Below are positions 40,530-50,980 of a stretch of DNA of 64,000 nucleotides, one piece after another. The stretch lies in assembly GCA_018240025.1 (NCBI GenBank), contig JAFEGM010000046.1:1-64000 (forward strand), in the 5' to 3' direction. Each line of letters opens with the position of its first letter. The stretch's first letter is position 1. The notes under the pieces were generated by a model. It was not told the origin of the DNA, made no database searches, and saw nothing but the letters and a program-made list of their open reading frames with translations. The translations under genes and the position numbers were made by a program. This DNA comes from Verrucomicrobiota bacterium (GTDB taxonomy: Bacteria > Verrucomicrobiota > Verrucomicrobiia > Chthoniobacterales > SZAS-18).

Positions 40530-42332
40530 TCAGGGGCTTTCCGCCTCGAAAAGCGGCTGGAGCCGCATCTCGTTGACCATCACCAGCCCCCTGTCCGTCA
40601 GGCGGAATTCCGGGATGACCGACAGTGGAAGGAGATTGAAGCCCATAAACGGGAGCGTACAGCCGAGCGCGACCCATTCGCGTTTCAATGCTGACATTTC
40701 CGCCGCCACCACTGGCGCGCGCTGATCCGACAAAAGACCGGCAATGGGCAGTCTTACGACGGCTCGAATGTCCCCGTTTTTGACGACACAAACTCCGCCC
40801 TGCAAATCGCGGATCGTCTCCAGGGCGAGCCGCATGTCGGCTTCGTTGTCGCCCGCCACGACCAAATTGTGGGAATCGTGGCCGACGCTGCTGGCGACAG
40901 CCCCTCCTCGCAGACCGAAATCCTGCAGCACGCCCCGCCCGACACCTCCATTCTGGCCGTAGCGCTCCAGCACGGCCAGATAGCAGAGGCGGTGGCTGGC
41001 ACAGAGTTCGGCCCAATCCTTGGGCGACGTCTCGAGACGGATCGGCGCATGGAACGAAACGATGCCAGGCAAGGCCACGCGAATGGCATGCAGGGTTCCC
41101 GGACCGGTCGGGAGCGGCGGCAGCAGCGGCGGGATCTCCCCCAGACAGATGCTCGCCTTGGCCCGGGCCGGATATTCGTACCGCTGCTCCAGAGCCGTCT
41201 CCAAGGCAGGCGTAATCCGGCGATCCGCCACGACGTGGGTGCCGCCATACCACGTATGCTGCACCTCCAGGTCGTCATTCAACAGGACAATGTCGGCCCG
41301 ACGCCCGCCCCCCAGGCCGCCGATCTCCCCGTCGAGGGCATAGCGGGTGGCGCCGTGCAGCGACCCGATGCTCCAGGCGGTCTCGCGTTTCAGGCCATGC
41401 GTCACGAGCTGGCGGGTGACCCAATCCATGCCGAACAGGAAGACATCGTCGGCATCGCGATCGTCCGTGCAGACGCAGACGCGCTTCGGATCGGCGCCGA
41501 GTTCGGTGATGGTCTTGATGGCCTCGGGCAGGCTGTGCCACGGCGTGGTCGGGGGGCCGCCGCGCAGGAAGATCCACACACCCGCATCGAGCAGGTCGTC
41601 GGCGATGTCCCGGTCGATCGCTTCGTGGGTGTCGGTCACGCCGCTCGCCGCATAGGCCGCCACGAATTCGCGCCCATAAACGTGCCCGCAGACCGGCCGA
41701 CCCCGCCGCAGGGCCGCGGCCAGGACGGCGTGGCTGCGCTCGTCGCCTCGGCAGACGCCCACGAAGTCCATCTTCTCGCCCAGGGCGAGCGCCTCGGGCC
41801 ACTTGTCGAAGAGCGCGCCGATTTTCTCCGCGGTCAGATCGCCGCCGGCGGTCTCCAGCTCGGGGCTCGTGGCCGGCACGGTGCTGGGGACGGTCAGATA
41901 GATGTTCAGTGGCGCGCGGCGGGCGTCTTCCAGCATCCACTCGATGCCGTCGACATCGAGCACATTGCCGATCTCGTGGCTGTCGCAGAAGACCGTCGTG
42001 GTACCGTTCAGCAGCGCCGCCTCGGCGAACGCGCAGGCGGTCATCATGCTGCTCTCGATGTGGACGTGCGGATCGACCAGTCCGGGAGCCAGAATGCCGC
42101 CTTGGGCGTCGAAGCGCGCGACCCCGCTGCCCTTCCATGCGCCGCTCGGACGGACGGCGGCGATGCGGCCGCGACTGATCCAAATCTCGCGCTCCGGCAG
42201 GATGCGGCCGCTGTAGGTGCTCAGCAGCCGGGCGCCGGTCAGGACGAGATCGGGCGCCGCATTGCCGCTGGCCACGGCGGCGAGATGGCGCGTCACTTCA
42301 TGCAGCGCCGGGACGGAGAATCGAGTCAGCAT
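40530..42332 (-). CDS. ade: Adenine deaminase
   Basis: A 600-residue amidohydrolase from the ATG at 42332 ([20 protein letters not shown]). It converts adenine to hypoxanthine in purine salvage. Metal-binding and family motifs are [66 protein letters not shown] and the C-terminal [19 protein letters not shown]. The last is characteristic of the AdeC family. Full length for the family. It is a single gene here, with the TlpA-like gene upstream on the same strand. Confidence 0.95.
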   Translation of the reverse strand: MLTRFSVPALHEVTRHLAAVASGNAAPDLVLTGARLLSTYSGRILPEREIWISRGRIAAVRPSGAWKGSGVARFDAQGGILAPGLVDPHVHIESSMMTACAFAEAALLNGTTTVFCDSHEIGNVLDVDGIEWMLEDARRAPLNIYLTVPSTVPATSPELETAGGDLTAEKIGALFDKWPEALALGEKMDFVGVCRGDERSHAVLAAALRRGRPVCGHVYGREFVAAYAASGVTDTHEAIDRDIADDLLDAGVWIFLRGGPPTTPWHSLPEAIKTITELGADPKRVCVCTDDRDADDVFLFGMDWVTRQLVTHGLKRETAWSIGSLHGATRYALDGEIGGLGGGRRADIVLLNDDLEVQHTWYGGTHVVADRRITPALETALEQRYEYPARAKASICLGEIPPLLPPLPTGPGTLHAIRVALPGIVSFHAPIRLETSPKDWAELCASHRLCYLAVLERYGQNGGVGRGVLQDFGLRGGAVASSVGHDSHNLVVAGDNEADMRLALETIRDLQGGVCVVKNGDIRAVVRLPIAGLLSDQRAPVVAAEMSALKREWVALGCTLPFMGFNLLPLSVIPEFRLTDRGLVMVNEMRLQPLFEAESP

Positions 42333-42396
42333 CCCGCCACGATGCGGGAGCGGCCGCGCGCGTGCCAAGCCCATTCGTGACTCGGCTCGACGGCGT

Positions 42397-43341
42397 TCAA
42401 GGCTTCTCGCGCAGTACTTCGTCGAGACGCCGGCTCAGCTCCGCTTCGCTCAGGCGCGTGGGGGCATAGCTGCGCACCCGGCCGGCCCGATCGATCAGCA
42501 CGAAGGTCGGATAGGCCGCCGCGCCATACCGTTCGGCCCCGGGGTTGTCGATCACCACCGGCACATCGCGCAGCCCGGGGTACTTCTCCTGCCAGACCTT
42601 GGCCAGATGCGCTTTTTCGTCGGCCGGGTTCGCCTCCTTCCCCTCCGCCGCGGTGCCGAAATAGCGGGTCGGGGCCAGGAGCACCAGTCCCTGGGAGGCA
42701 TACTTCTCCCAGATCCGCGTCAGCGACGCCCCCTGAGCCCGGCAATCGCCGCACCAGTGCGCCCAGAGGAAAAGCAGCACCGGCCGTCCCCGATACTCCG
42801 CCAGCGCTTTCGCCGGTGGGCCGCTGAGATCGTCGACCGCCAGGGACGGGGCCGGCTGGCCCACCAGGGTGAGCAGATTGAGGTTCTTGCGAATGCGTCC
42901 GCGCAAGCCCGCGTCTTTCGCCTTGGCCAATTCCGTTTCCCAATACTTATGCGCCGCGGCCGAACCCTCGCGCGCTGCCCGCAGGCGGCCTTCGACCTCG
43001 ATGGCGGCGCCGTAGGGCGTGAGGGATTCCTTCTTCTCCTCCGGGATCTCCCGGCGCAGCTCGGCCACCAACTGTGCCGCCAGCTCCGGCTGACGCAGCA
43101 TCTCGGCCCCGCGCGCCAGCCAGCCGATCGCATTCAGGTACTCGGCGTCGACCCCTTTCTCGTGCCGATAATCCTCCGTTGCCGCCAAGCCGGTCTGCAC
43201 ATCGCCCGCGGAAATCTTGCCGCGCACGAGCGAGACCAACTCGGCCGCCTTGGTCAGCAGCGGAGCGCCGAGCAGGAGAAAAACGAGAGCAAGGGCTCTC
43301 GGGTGCAATCGGGAGCGTTCAGCCAATGGCGAATGGTTCAT
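42397..43341 (-). CDS. Periplasmic TlpA-like thioredoxin-fold protein
   Basis: A 314-residue protein from the ATG at 43341 ([20 protein letters not shown]), with a hydrophobic signal helix. A helical N-terminal domain of about 150 residues comes first, followed by an AhpC/TSA-Redoxin fold with [15 protein letters not shown] and the redox motif [12 protein letters not shown] (CGDC). A cis-proline loop is seen in [13 protein letters not shown]. It likely acts as a periplasmic disulfide reductase or peroxiredoxin-like protein. An alternative upstream start would destroy the signal helix position, so 43341 is preferred. Confidence 0.85.
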   Translation of the reverse strand: MNHSPLAERSRLHPRALALVFLLLGAPLLTKAAELVSLVRGKISAGDVQTGLAATEDYRHEKGVDAEYLNAIGWLARGAEMLRQPELAAQLVAELRREIPEEKKESLTPYGAAIEVEGRLRAAREGSAAAHKYWETELAKAKDAGLRGRIRKNLNLLTLVGQPAPSLAVDDLSGPPAKALAEYRGRPVLLFLWAHWCGDCRAQGASLTRIWEKYASQGLVLLAPTRYFGTAAEGKEANPADEKAHLAKVWQEKYPGLRDVPVVIDNPGAERYGAAAYPTFVLIDRAGRVRSYAPTRLSEAELSRRLDEVLREKP

Positions 43342-43574
43342 TTGGGGGCGGATTGGGGACCGGCGTGACAATGTGTTCCGGGGTTGGAAGTCTCTGCGGA
43401 GGATCGGTGCACAGGCCGCGACCTTCCCATTCTCACCGACGAAGCCCGCCACGAAATGCGCGGTTTCGACGCGATCCGTCCCGTCGGGCATGCTGACCTT
43501 CATCCCAAAGGCAACACCAGCCGTCTCAGGCTGTCATCCCCAACCTACGGTGCACTCCTGCCGGCCCGCCGCCT

Positions 43575-44108
43575 TCAGCCGAAGAGCCACTTGAAGAGCT
43601 GATACCAGAGCGCGCTCATCAGCACGATGGCGGCCAGCGGCACCGCGACGGCCAGGGCGGCGAAGGTCCAGACGAAGAGCCGGTCGCCCAAGGTCGGCGG
43701 CCGGGTGCGGCCATGGCCGAATTCCTCCAGCAGCTGATAGTTCCGCTGGAAGGACTTGAACCAGAAAGAGAACGCGTCGCCCGCCACCGGGATGGCCCCG
43801 ACCCCCGAATCGAGCAGGATGTTCAGCGCCATGCGCGCGATGATCAGTCGCGGCACGCCGCGCTGCGCCGCGCGCAGAATCGTCAGCACGCCGGCCACGC
43901 CCGTGGTGCCGTCGCCGAGGCCCGGAATGAGGCCGATGATCGGATCGAGCCCGAAACGCCGCCCGGTGCCCGGGATGCGGACGAGATTGTCCATGGCGAA
44001 CGCGAGCAGCCGGAGCCACTCGTCCACCGTGGTCCGCGCGACCGGCGCGCGGGGCGCGACGACCTCGAAATCGATTTCCTTGGCGGGCGGGACAGCGGGA
44101 GGAGGCAC
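43575..44108 (-). CDS. DUF4112 membrane protein
   Basis: A 177-residue protein starting with GTG at 44108 (MPPPAVPPAKE). The family core is DNLVRIPGTGRRFGLDPIIG followed by LIPGLGDGTTGVAGVLTI and NILLDSGVGAIPVAGDAFSF, and it contains a C-terminal hydrophobic helix (FAALAVAVPLAAIVLMSALW). These are the hallmarks of DUF4112, a small membrane-associated family of unknown function. It has no clear operon partner; the acyl-CoA synthetase gene lies upstream on the same strand, 111 bases away. Confidence 0.88.
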   Translation of the reverse strand: MPPPAVPPAKEIDFEVVAPRAPVARTTVDEWLRLLAFAMDNLVRIPGTGRRFGLDPIIGLIPGLGDGTTGVAGVLTILRAAQRGVPRLIIARMALNILLDSGVGAIPVAGDAFSFWFKSFQRNYQLLEEFGHGRTRPPTLGDRLFVWTFAALAVAVPLAAIVLMSALWYQLFKWLFG

Positions 44109-44219
44109 GTCATTGAGACGAAGCCGCCGCCCCGCTGTTCAACCAGACCGTGGCACCGGGCGATGCGTCAGGCTGAGTCCGGCGCCTTGATTGTCCTGAC
44201 CGCGAAGCGTTCGGCTCGC

Positions 44220-46067
44220 TCAGTCGTTGCTCGCACCGGTCACGCCCGAATACATCGAGTCGATCTCGGACTTGTAGCGCTCCATCGCGACCTTCTTCTT
44301 CACCTTGAGGGAAGGCGTCAGCAGGCCGCCGTCGATGGTGAACTCCTCGGGGCAGATGTGGAAGTTCTTGATCGTCTCGTACTTGGCCAGCTTCTTATTC
44401 ACGGCCTCGATGTCCGCCTTGACCATTTCGCGCGCCTTCGGGTGCTTGGCGATCTCGGCGACCGAGCATTCGAGCGTCAGGCCGAGCGTCGGCAGAGCGT
44501 CCTTGAACTTCTCCTTGTCGACGCCGATGAGCGCGGTGACGAAGTTGCGCTTGTCTCCGACGACGACAATCTGCGAAACCCATTTCTCGGCCTTGACCAT
44601 GCCCTCGATGCGCTGCGGCACGATGTACTTGCCGCCCGAGGTCTTGATGAGGTCCTTCTTGCGGTCGGTGATCTTGAGCGCGCCTTCCGGGGTGATCTCG
44701 CCGATGTCACCGGTGTAGAGCCAGCCGTCCTTCAGCGCCTCGGCCGTGGCCTCGGGCCGCTTGTAGTAGCCGGAGAAGAGGCCCTCGGTCTTGATCAGAA
44801 TTTCGCCGTCCTCGGCGATCTTCAGCTGGGTGTCGCCGAAGACGAAGCCGACCGTGCCCGGGTACTGGCGATCGGGCCGGTTCATGCAGCAGCCGCTGAG
44901 CGTCTCGGTCAGGCCGTAGCCCTCCAGCACCGTCAGTCCGAGGCCGCGCAGGAACTGGAGAATGTCGACCCCGAGCGGCGCGCCGCCGCTAACGAAATAC
45001 CGCAGCCGCCCGCCGAACTTCTGGTGGATCTTCGAGAAGACGAGGGCGGTCGCGATCTTGTGCTTGAGCGCCAGCAGGCCGCCCGCTTCCTGGCCGGCAT
45101 CGCGCAGACGGATGACCTCGCGCGAAACGCTGGTGGCCCAGTTGAAGATGGCGCGCTTGAGCGCCGGGCCGTTCTCGACCTGCTTGGAAATGCCGGCGTA
45201 GATTTTCTCGAGCACGCGCGGGACGGCCGCCATGATGGTCGGGCGGGCGATGCCGATGTTGCCGACGAGTTTATCGAGCGACTCGGCGAAGATCATCTTC
45301 CAGCCGAAGGCCAGGATGAGAAACGAGTCCTGCCGGCCGAGCACGTGCGAGAGCGGCAGGTAGGTCAGGATCGTGTCGTTCTTGTCGAACGTCTTGCCGA
45401 GGAAGGCGATGACGTTGCGCAGGTTGCAACACCAGGCGTACTGGGTCATGACCGCACCCTTGGGTTCGCCCGTCGTGCCGGAGGTGTAGATGATGGTCGC
45501 GATGTCCTCCTTCGGGGCGGAGGCCACCATTTGCTCGAACGAGTTCGGGTGCGCCGCGATCTCGGCCTCGCCCTCGGTCAGCAGTTCTTCGAACGAGCGC
45601 AGCGTGCCCCCACCGGCCGCCGCGAAGGCCGCCTTGGCCGCCTCGCTCACCGCATTGAACGTCACCACCAGCTTTTGGGGCGGCAGATTACCGACCACCG
45701 CCGTGACCTTCTTCAGCTGCGCCTCGTCCTCCAGCAGGATCATGCAGCTCTCCGAGTGCTTGACGATGTATTCGACCTCGTCCGCCAGATAGCTCGGATA
45801 GACCGGCACGGAGACGGCGCGGGCCGCCATGATGGCGTGGTCGCTGAGATTCCACTCGCGGCGGGTGGCACTGAGGATGGCGGCCTTTTCCTGGGGCGCG
45901 AGACCGTGTTTGCGCAGTGCCAGGGAAATGGCTTCCACGGCACGGCGGTACTGGGAAAACGTCCACTCAGTCAGGCTCTCGCCCTTGATCCAGCCGATGG
46001 CCGTGTCGTTCGGGGCCTGCTTGCAGCGTTCGACGAAAAGCGCGGGGAGGGTGTTCTGTGGAAACAT
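44220..46067 (-). CDS. Long-chain acyl-CoA synthetase (AMP-forming)
   Basis: A 615-residue ANL-superfamily enzyme that activates fatty acids with ATP and CoA. The P-loop-like motif is IIYTSGTTGEPKGAVMTQ; other motifs are YLPLSHVLGRQD, GGAPLGVDILQFLRGLG, EGYGLTETLSG, GWLYTGDIGEITPEG, and ITDRKKDLIKTSGGKYIVPQ near the C-terminal hinge. The length matches bacterial FACL enzymes of about 600 residues. It would feed the FadB/thiolase pair at 22.6-26 kb, but it is a separate unit. Confidence 0.95.
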   Translation of the reverse strand: MFPQNTLPALFVERCKQAPNDTAIGWIKGESLTEWTFSQYRRAVEAISLALRKHGLAPQEKAAILSATRREWNLSDHAIMAARAVSVPVYPSYLADEVEYIVKHSESCMILLEDEAQLKKVTAVVGNLPPQKLVVTFNAVSEAAKAAFAAAGGGTLRSFEELLTEGEAEIAAHPNSFEQMVASAPKEDIATIIYTSGTTGEPKGAVMTQYAWCCNLRNVIAFLGKTFDKNDTILTYLPLSHVLGRQDSFLILAFGWKMIFAESLDKLVGNIGIARPTIMAAVPRVLEKIYAGISKQVENGPALKRAIFNWATSVSREVIRLRDAGQEAGGLLALKHKIATALVFSKIHQKFGGRLRYFVSGGAPLGVDILQFLRGLGLTVLEGYGLTETLSGCCMNRPDRQYPGTVGFVFGDTQLKIAEDGEILIKTEGLFSGYYKRPEATAEALKDGWLYTGDIGEITPEGALKITDRKKDLIKTSGGKYIVPQRIEGMVKAEKWVSQIVVVGDKRNFVTALIGVDKEKFKDALPTLGLTLECSVAEIAKHPKAREMVKADIEAVNKKLAKYETIKNFHICPEEFTIDGGLLTPSLKVKKKVAMERYKSEIDSMYSGVTGASND

Positions 46068-46113
46068 GAGGAGGGGTGGCGTCTTCTACACGTTCGACCG
46101 TCCTGGTAAATCG

Positions 46114-46146
46114 AAAAAACGGCCGGCTGAGCCGATCGTGGGCCGG
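46114..46146 (-). terminator. Possible terminator of the ABC-F gene
   Basis: Just after the ABC-F stop on the minus strand lies a GC-rich region that can form a short stem (CGGCC with GGCCG, or CGGC-TCA-GCCG), followed by six T (46114-46119). The stem is short, so the call is tentative. Confidence 0.45.
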
Positions 46147-48036
46147 TTACGCGCGCTGGCCGAGCTCTTCCCAGCGCGCGTAGAGACGCGCCACCTCTGC
46201 GCGAGCCGACTCCAGTTCATCGATCAACCCGGCTGCCTCCTGCGATCGGGTCACATAGAACGCAGGGTCGTTGAGGGTGGCATCCAATTCGCTCACCCGC
46301 TCCTCGGCCGCCATGATCTGGGCCTCCATGCCGTCCAGTTCCTGGCGCTCCTTGAAGGTGAGCTTTTTCGGCTTCTCGCGCGTGGCCGCGGGAGCCGTCG
46401 ACGCGGAGGGTGGCAGCGCCGCGCGCTGCCGCAGGGCCTGCTCGCGCTCCCTTCGCTTCTCCAGGTAGTAGGAATAGTTCCCGGGCTGCACGAATAGCCC
46501 CCCGTCCTCAAAAGCCACCACCTGGTCGCAGACCCGATCCAAGAAATAGCGGTCGTGGCTCACGACCAGCACGCAGCCGTCGAAATCGACCAGTGCCTCC
46601 TCCAGCATGCGCAAACTGGGCAGGTCGAGATCGTTGGTCGGCTCGTCCAGAATGATCACATTGCCCCCGCGGCGCAGCACCTTGGCCAGCATGAGGCGGG
46701 CGCGCTCGCCGCCGGAGAGGCGATCGACCCGCTCGTTGGCCCGCTCGTCTTGAAAAAGGAAGCGGCGCAGATAGCCGCGTGCGCTGATCTTTTGATCGCC
46801 GAAGAAGGTGACCTCGTCGGCATCGGAGACCTCATCGATCACCCGGCCGCTGCCGTTCAACTGCAGGCGTGCCTGGTCGATGTAGTTGAATTGCGCCTTC
46901 TTCGCGATGCTGACGCTGCCTTCGTCGGGCTCGCGCTCACCCATGCAAAGGCGCAGCAGCGTGGTCTTGCCGGCGCCATTGGGTCCGACGATGCCGGTGC
47001 ATGTGCCTGGCTTGAGCACGAGGCTCAGCCGCCGGAACAGCCAGCGCTCGGTGCCGTCGGGCTCCGCCACGCGCGCGCCGACGTGCTTCAATTCGACCGC
47101 CTCGTTGCCGATCTCCGGCGCGGGGGGCAGGAGCAGGTCCATCTCACGCTCCTCGGGCGGGGCTTCGAGCCCCTCGACGGCGTAGAAGGAATCGAGCCGG
47201 TGGCGAGACTTCGAACGCTGCGCCCGCACGCCAGCCCGCACCCACTCGAGTTCCTCGCGCAGAAAACGCTGACGCCGCCGTTCGCTTTGCTCGGCGATCT
47301 GCCGGCGCACCGCCTTGGCCTCGAGAAAGGCCGTGTAATTGCCCGGGTGGGCGAAGGCGCGGCCGGCATCGAGTTCGATGATCCGGGTGGCGATCACGTC
47401 GAGGAAGTAGCGGTCGTGCGTGACGAAAATCACCGCGCCCTGGAAGTCGCGCAGGAATTCCTCCAGCCAGCGGATGGTGTCGGCGTCGAGATGGTTGGTC
47501 GGCTCGTCGAGCAGCAGCAAATCGGGCTGCGCCGCCAGCGCCCGGCAGAGCGCGACACGGCGCTTTTCTCCGCCGGAAAGCGGCCCGACCAGCGCATCGA
47601 GCGGCGGGCAGCGCAGCGCGTCGGCCTCCGCTCGGATACGGGCGTCGAGATGCCAGCCGTCGGCCGCCTCGATGCGCGTGAGCAGATCGGAGAGTTCCAG
47701 CTCGGTGCCATCCCCGGACTCATAGCGCGCGATCCAGCCGAGGAGATCGGCCGCGCCGCTTTCGATGTTCTGCCGGACGGTCAACGCGGGATCCAACTCG
47801 AACTCCTGCGGCAGGTAGCCGATGCGCAATTGGCGCCGGAGCGAGAGATCGCCGGCATCGGGCTCCTGGACCCCCGCCAGGATTTTGAGCAGACTCGTCT
47901 TGCCGCAGCCGTTGCGGCCGACGAGGCCTGCCTTCTCGCCCGGAGCGATCGCGAATGTGACGCCATCGAGCAGGCGTTGCGCGCCGTAGCTGAGGGCGAG
48001 GCCATTGACGGAAAGAAGGGCGGGAGTGGCGGACAC
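46147..48036 (-). CDS. ABC-F family ATPase (Uup-like)
   Basis: A 629-residue protein with two ABC domains and no membrane helices. It starts at GTG 48036 (VSATPALLSVNGLALSYGAQ). Domain 1: Walker A GRNGCGKTS, signature PLSGGEKRRVALCRAL, Walker B LLLLDEPTNHLD. Domain 2: Walker A GPNGAGKTT, signature RLSGGERARLMLAKVL, Walker B VIILDEPTNDLD, H-loop VVSHDRYFLDRV. The linker and the C-terminal coiled coil (KLTFKERQELDGMEAQIMAA) are like Uup. ABC-F proteins act on ribosomes or DNA structure, not transport. Upstream in-frame codons give no ABC-F homology, so they are left out. Confidence 0.93.
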   Translation of the reverse strand: MSATPALLSVNGLALSYGAQRLLDGVTFAIAPGEKAGLVGRNGCGKTSLLKILAGVQEPDAGDLSLRRQLRIGYLPQEFELDPALTVRQNIESGAADLLGWIARYESGDGTELELSDLLTRIEAADGWHLDARIRAEADALRCPPLDALVGPLSGGEKRRVALCRALAAQPDLLLLDEPTNHLDADTIRWLEEFLRDFQGAVIFVTHDRYFLDVIATRIIELDAGRAFAHPGNYTAFLEAKAVRRQIAEQSERRRQRFLREELEWVRAGVRAQRSKSRHRLDSFYAVEGLEAPPEEREMDLLLPPAPEIGNEAVELKHVGARVAEPDGTERWLFRRLSLVLKPGTCTGIVGPNGAGKTTLLRLCMGEREPDEGSVSIAKKAQFNYIDQARLQLNGSGRVIDEVSDADEVTFFGDQKISARGYLRRFLFQDERANERVDRLSGGERARLMLAKVLRRGGNVIILDEPTNDLDLPSLRMLEEALVDFDGCVLVVSHDRYFLDRVCDQVVAFEDGGLFVQPGNYSYYLEKRREREQALRQRAALPPSASTAPAATREKPKKLTFKERQELDGMEAQIMAAEERVSELDATLNDPAFYVTRSQEAAGLIDELESARAEVARLYARWEELGQRA

Positions 48037-48105
48037 GGGACGGAGGATCGGCGCGCGGCGTTTTTCGGATGCCGCAGCGGGCGGACAGCATAGCATCGAA
48101 TCGAG

Positions 48106-48714
48106 ATGTCCCCTCGCTCCTTCAGCGCCGCGATTCTGGCCGGTGGCCGTTCGAGCCGCATGGGTCGGGACAAAGCGCTCTGCTCCTGGCGCGGGCGCCC
48201 GTTTTGGCAGGTGACGTGGGAGTTGGCCGGGGCCGCCGGCGCCAGCGAGCGCTATCTCTGCGGTCCACGACGCCACGAGTTTCCGCCCGAGGTGGAATGC
48301 CTGCCGGACTCGCCAGCCGGGCTCGGCCCGCTGGCTGGGGTGGCGGCGGCTCTCGGGAGGGCTCGCACGCCGTGGGTGCTGGTGGTCGCGGTCGATATGC
48401 CGCTGCTCCGGGTCTCGGACCTGCGGGCGCTCCTGGAGGGTCCTGGAGACCAAGGTCGGGTGCCCGTTTGGACATCACCAAGCCGTCGGCTGTATGAACC
48501 GTTGGTCGCACTCTATCCCGCCAATCTGGCGGCACGCGCGGTGGACCTCCTGCGCGCGGGAGAGGACTCCGTGCAGGCGCTCCTGCGCCAGGCGGTCGAG
48601 GAGCGACGCATCGAGGAATGGCCAGTCCCCGAGGACCGAAGGGGGCGGTTCCGCAGCTTGAACGATCCGTCCGAACTTGCAGCGGCGGCCGCTGCTCTGG
48701 ACGACCCGCCGTGA
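48106..48714 (+). CDS. mobA: Molybdenum cofactor guanylyltransferase (MobA-like)
   Basis: A 202-residue nucleotidyltransferase. The N-terminal AAILAGGRSSRMGRDKAL is the MobA/NTP-transferase signature. GLGPLAGVAAAL and VVAVDMPLLRVSDL follow, and the C-terminal FRSLNDPSEL is a typical MobA ending (normally NxNxPxD/E). It adds GMP to molybdopterin for DMSO-reductase-type enzymes. No other mo-cofactor gene is nearby. It diverges from the ABC-F gene. Confidence 0.88.
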   Translation: MSPRSFSAAILAGGRSSRMGRDKALCSWRGRPFWQVTWELAGAAGASERYLCGPRRHEFPPEVECLPDSPAGLGPLAGVAAALGRARTPWVLVVAVDMPLLRVSDLRALLEGPGDQGRVPVWTSPSRRLYEPLVALYPANLAARAVDLLRAGEDSVQALLRQAVEERRIEEWPVPEDRRGRFRSLNDPSELAAAAAALDDPP

Positions 48715-48722
48715 AACGAAAA

Positions 48723-48750
48723 GGCCGGACGCCGCAGGCGGCGTCCGGCC
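48723..48750 (-). terminator. Rho-independent terminator of exopolysaccharide module 2
   Basis: A 13-bp perfect stem (GGCCGGACGCCGC at 48723-48735 with GCGGCGTCCGGCC at 48738-48750). On the minus strand it is followed by TTTTCGTTT. It lies 16 bases beyond the stop of the Wzc-like gene and also 8 bases after the mobA stop, so it may serve both. Confidence 0.85.
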
Positions 48751-48766
48751 AAGCTGCAAAAAGCGC

Positions 48767-50965
48767 TCAGGCCTTGCCTGCGGTGGCAGGCTGCTTCGAG
48801 GAAACCTTGGTCGAGCCGTAGACGCCCTCGTGGTAGCCGTGCTCGCCGTAGTAGTAGTAGTAGTCGATCCCCGAGCGGCGCGGCATCTTGTTGAGCACCA
48901 TGCCGTCCGGCCGGTGCGAAACCTTGGCCATCATCTCGATCGCCCGGAGCACCGCATTGCGCGGGCTCTTGCCGCCCTGCACGACCATACAGATGGTTTG
49001 CACGTAGGGCAGGAGCAGGAGGGTGTCGCTCACCGGCACCAGCGGCGCGGTGTCCACCACGATGCGCTCGAAGGACTTCATCGCCTCGGTCAGAAGCTCG
49101 GCGAAGCCGTTCCCCGAGAGCAGTTCGGCGGGATTCGGCGCCTTGTCGCCGCTCATCATGACGTAGAGGTTCTCGACCTGCGTGCGCTGAACCGACTCGT
49201 CGAGCGTAGCCGTGCCGACCAGGTATTCGGTCAACCCCTTGGCCTTGCGGTCCATGCCGAAGACCTTGTGCAGCGAAGGACGGCGCATGTCCGCGTCGAT
49301 GAGGAGCGTGCGAAGATTCTGCTGGGCGAGCGAGATGGAATAGTTCGTGCAGCTGAAGCTCTTGCCTTCGCCAGGGAGAGCGCTCGTGAAGAGGGTGATC
49401 TTACGTTCCGACTCCGGCCCGAGCAGGGCCAACGACGCGCGCAACGAGCGGAAGGATTCCGCGACCACCGAGTTCGGATCGCGGGCCACGACGAGGGTGG
49501 TGGAACGCGCCAGGTCCTTGACCTGCGGAACCGCCGCGAGCGTGGGGAGTCCGAAGATCTTCTCCGCCTGGTCCACGGTCTTGATCGACGAGTCCAGATA
49601 CATCAGCAGGAGAATAATGGCCATGCCGGCCATGAAGCCGAGGATCAAGCCGGTGGTAATGGCCCGGCTTCGATCGGGGCGGATGGGCACTCCGTTGTAG
49701 CTCGCCAACTCCACCACCTGCACGGGATCCGCTTGGATGCTCTTCGTGACGTCCGTCTCCTTCATGCGGCGGAGCACCGATTCGAAGAGGGCACGATCCG
49801 TCTCGAGATCGCGCATGAGTTCCTTGTACCGAATCGTCTTCTTCTGGTGGGCGAGAGAGGCCTTTTCCTGCTCGGCCAGGGCGGCTTCAAAGCTGCGTTC
49901 GGTCTGTCCGATGCGCTCGTACTCCGTGTAGATGAGCGGTGGGAGCCGCAGCACCGCCTGACGCAAATTGGAGTTCTGCTCGGAAAGCTGGGTCCGCAGC
50001 GCGATCATCTTCGGATGCTTGTCCTTGTAGCGCTGACTGAGCGTGCCGATGGAGGCTTCGATCTCCGAGATCTGCTTCCGGAAGTCGAGCACGGTGGCGT
50101 GGTTGGCAATGCTGGGAATCGTCAGGAGCTTTTCGACATTGCCCTCGCTGGCGCGAATCTGGGCGAAGTCCGCCTCCATGCGGATGCGGTCGGCCTTCGT
50201 GGCCGACAGCTTGGTATTCATGTCCTTCAGCTTGTCGGCCATGATGTTCTCCTGCGCCTCAAACGAGGTCGACTTTTCCGCCTCGCGATACTCCTGCAGG
50301 GCGACTTCGGATTCGCGGACCTTCTTTTTCAGGCGCTCGGCTTCCTCCATGAGGAACTGCAGGGCCATCTCGGAGGTGCCGGAGCGTTTTTCGATCGAGC
50401 CGCGGATGTACTCCCGGCCCACGGCATTGGCGATGTTTTGCGCGACCTTCGGATCGCCGTGCTGCACGAAGACGTCGATCAGACGCGTGCCGCGCCGCAC
50501 GATGGGATTGACCATGCCAGCCAGCGCCGAGGCCAGCGCTTCCTCACTGTAGCTCCCGCCTCCTTCCGGCGGCGGCATAAAGTCGCGGTTCTTGGTCAAT
50601 TCGAGGGCCCGGACCACCCGCTGCATCAGCGTGCGATTATTGAGATTCTGCTCGATCGTCCGTAGTTGGTCGAGCGCGGCCAGATTTTGGGGGCGCACGT
50701 CAGGCACGTTGACGATCTGCTGCTGCATGGCGTCCACCTCGAGGACCAGCTTCGACTGGTACACCTTTGGCGTGCGAGCCACGTAGCTGATGGCCACCAG
50801 CAGTCCGGCGATCAGCGTCAGGATGAGCACCCAGGACTTCGCCAGGGCGAAGTGGAAGAAATGGCGGTAGTCGAAAGTGGCCTGCGGTCGGAAGAGTTCC
50901 GAAAGCTGGTCGAGCTGGGATTTAGCGGCGGCCGAATTCGGCCCGGGGGGCGTGACACCTGCCAT
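48767..50965 (-). CDS. Wzc-like polysaccharide co-polymerase / tyrosine autokinase (module 2)
   Basis: A 732-residue inner-membrane protein. The first helix (SWVLILTLIAGLLVAISYVA, near residue 45) starts a Wzz domain; a long periplasmic coiled coil follows, and a second helix (TTGLILGFMAGMAIILLLMY) precedes the kinase. Kinase motifs are Walker A (LPGEGKSFSC, near 535), Walker A' (LLIDADMRRP) and Walker B (IVVDTAPLVP). The tail has a five-tyrosine run (IDYYYYYGEHGYHEGVYG). The gene ends the FecR/hypothetical/barrel/Wza/Wzc series on the minus strand, 15 bases after wza. Paralogous to the gene at 36028-38163 but clearly diverged. Confidence 0.93.
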   Translation of the reverse strand: MAGVTPPGPNSAAAKSQLDQLSELFRPQATFDYRHFFHFALAKSWVLILTLIAGLLVAISYVARTPKVYQSKLVLEVDAMQQQIVNVPDVRPQNLAALDQLRTIEQNLNNRTLMQRVVRALELTKNRDFMPPPEGGGSYSEEALASALAGMVNPIVRRGTRLIDVFVQHGDPKVAQNIANAVGREYIRGSIEKRSGTSEMALQFLMEEAERLKKKVRESEVALQEYREAEKSTSFEAQENIMADKLKDMNTKLSATKADRIRMEADFAQIRASEGNVEKLLTIPSIANHATVLDFRKQISEIEASIGTLSQRYKDKHPKMIALRTQLSEQNSNLRQAVLRLPPLIYTEYERIGQTERSFEAALAEQEKASLAHQKKTIRYKELMRDLETDRALFESVLRRMKETDVTKSIQADPVQVVELASYNGVPIRPDRSRAITTGLILGFMAGMAIILLLMYLDSSIKTVDQAEKIFGLPTLAAVPQVKDLARSTTLVVARDPNSVVAESFRSLRASLALLGPESERKITLFTSALPGEGKSFSCTNYSISLAQQNLRTLLIDADMRRPSLHKVFGMDRKAKGLTEYLVGTATLDESVQRTQVENLYVMMSGDKAPNPAELLSGNGFAELLTEAMKSFERIVVDTAPLVPVSDTLLLLPYVQTICMVVQGGKSPRNAVLRAIEMMAKVSHRPDGMVLNKMPRRSGIDYYYYYGEHGYHEGVYGSTKVSSKQPATAGKA

Positions 50966-50980
50966 AAAGTTGTGCGCTGG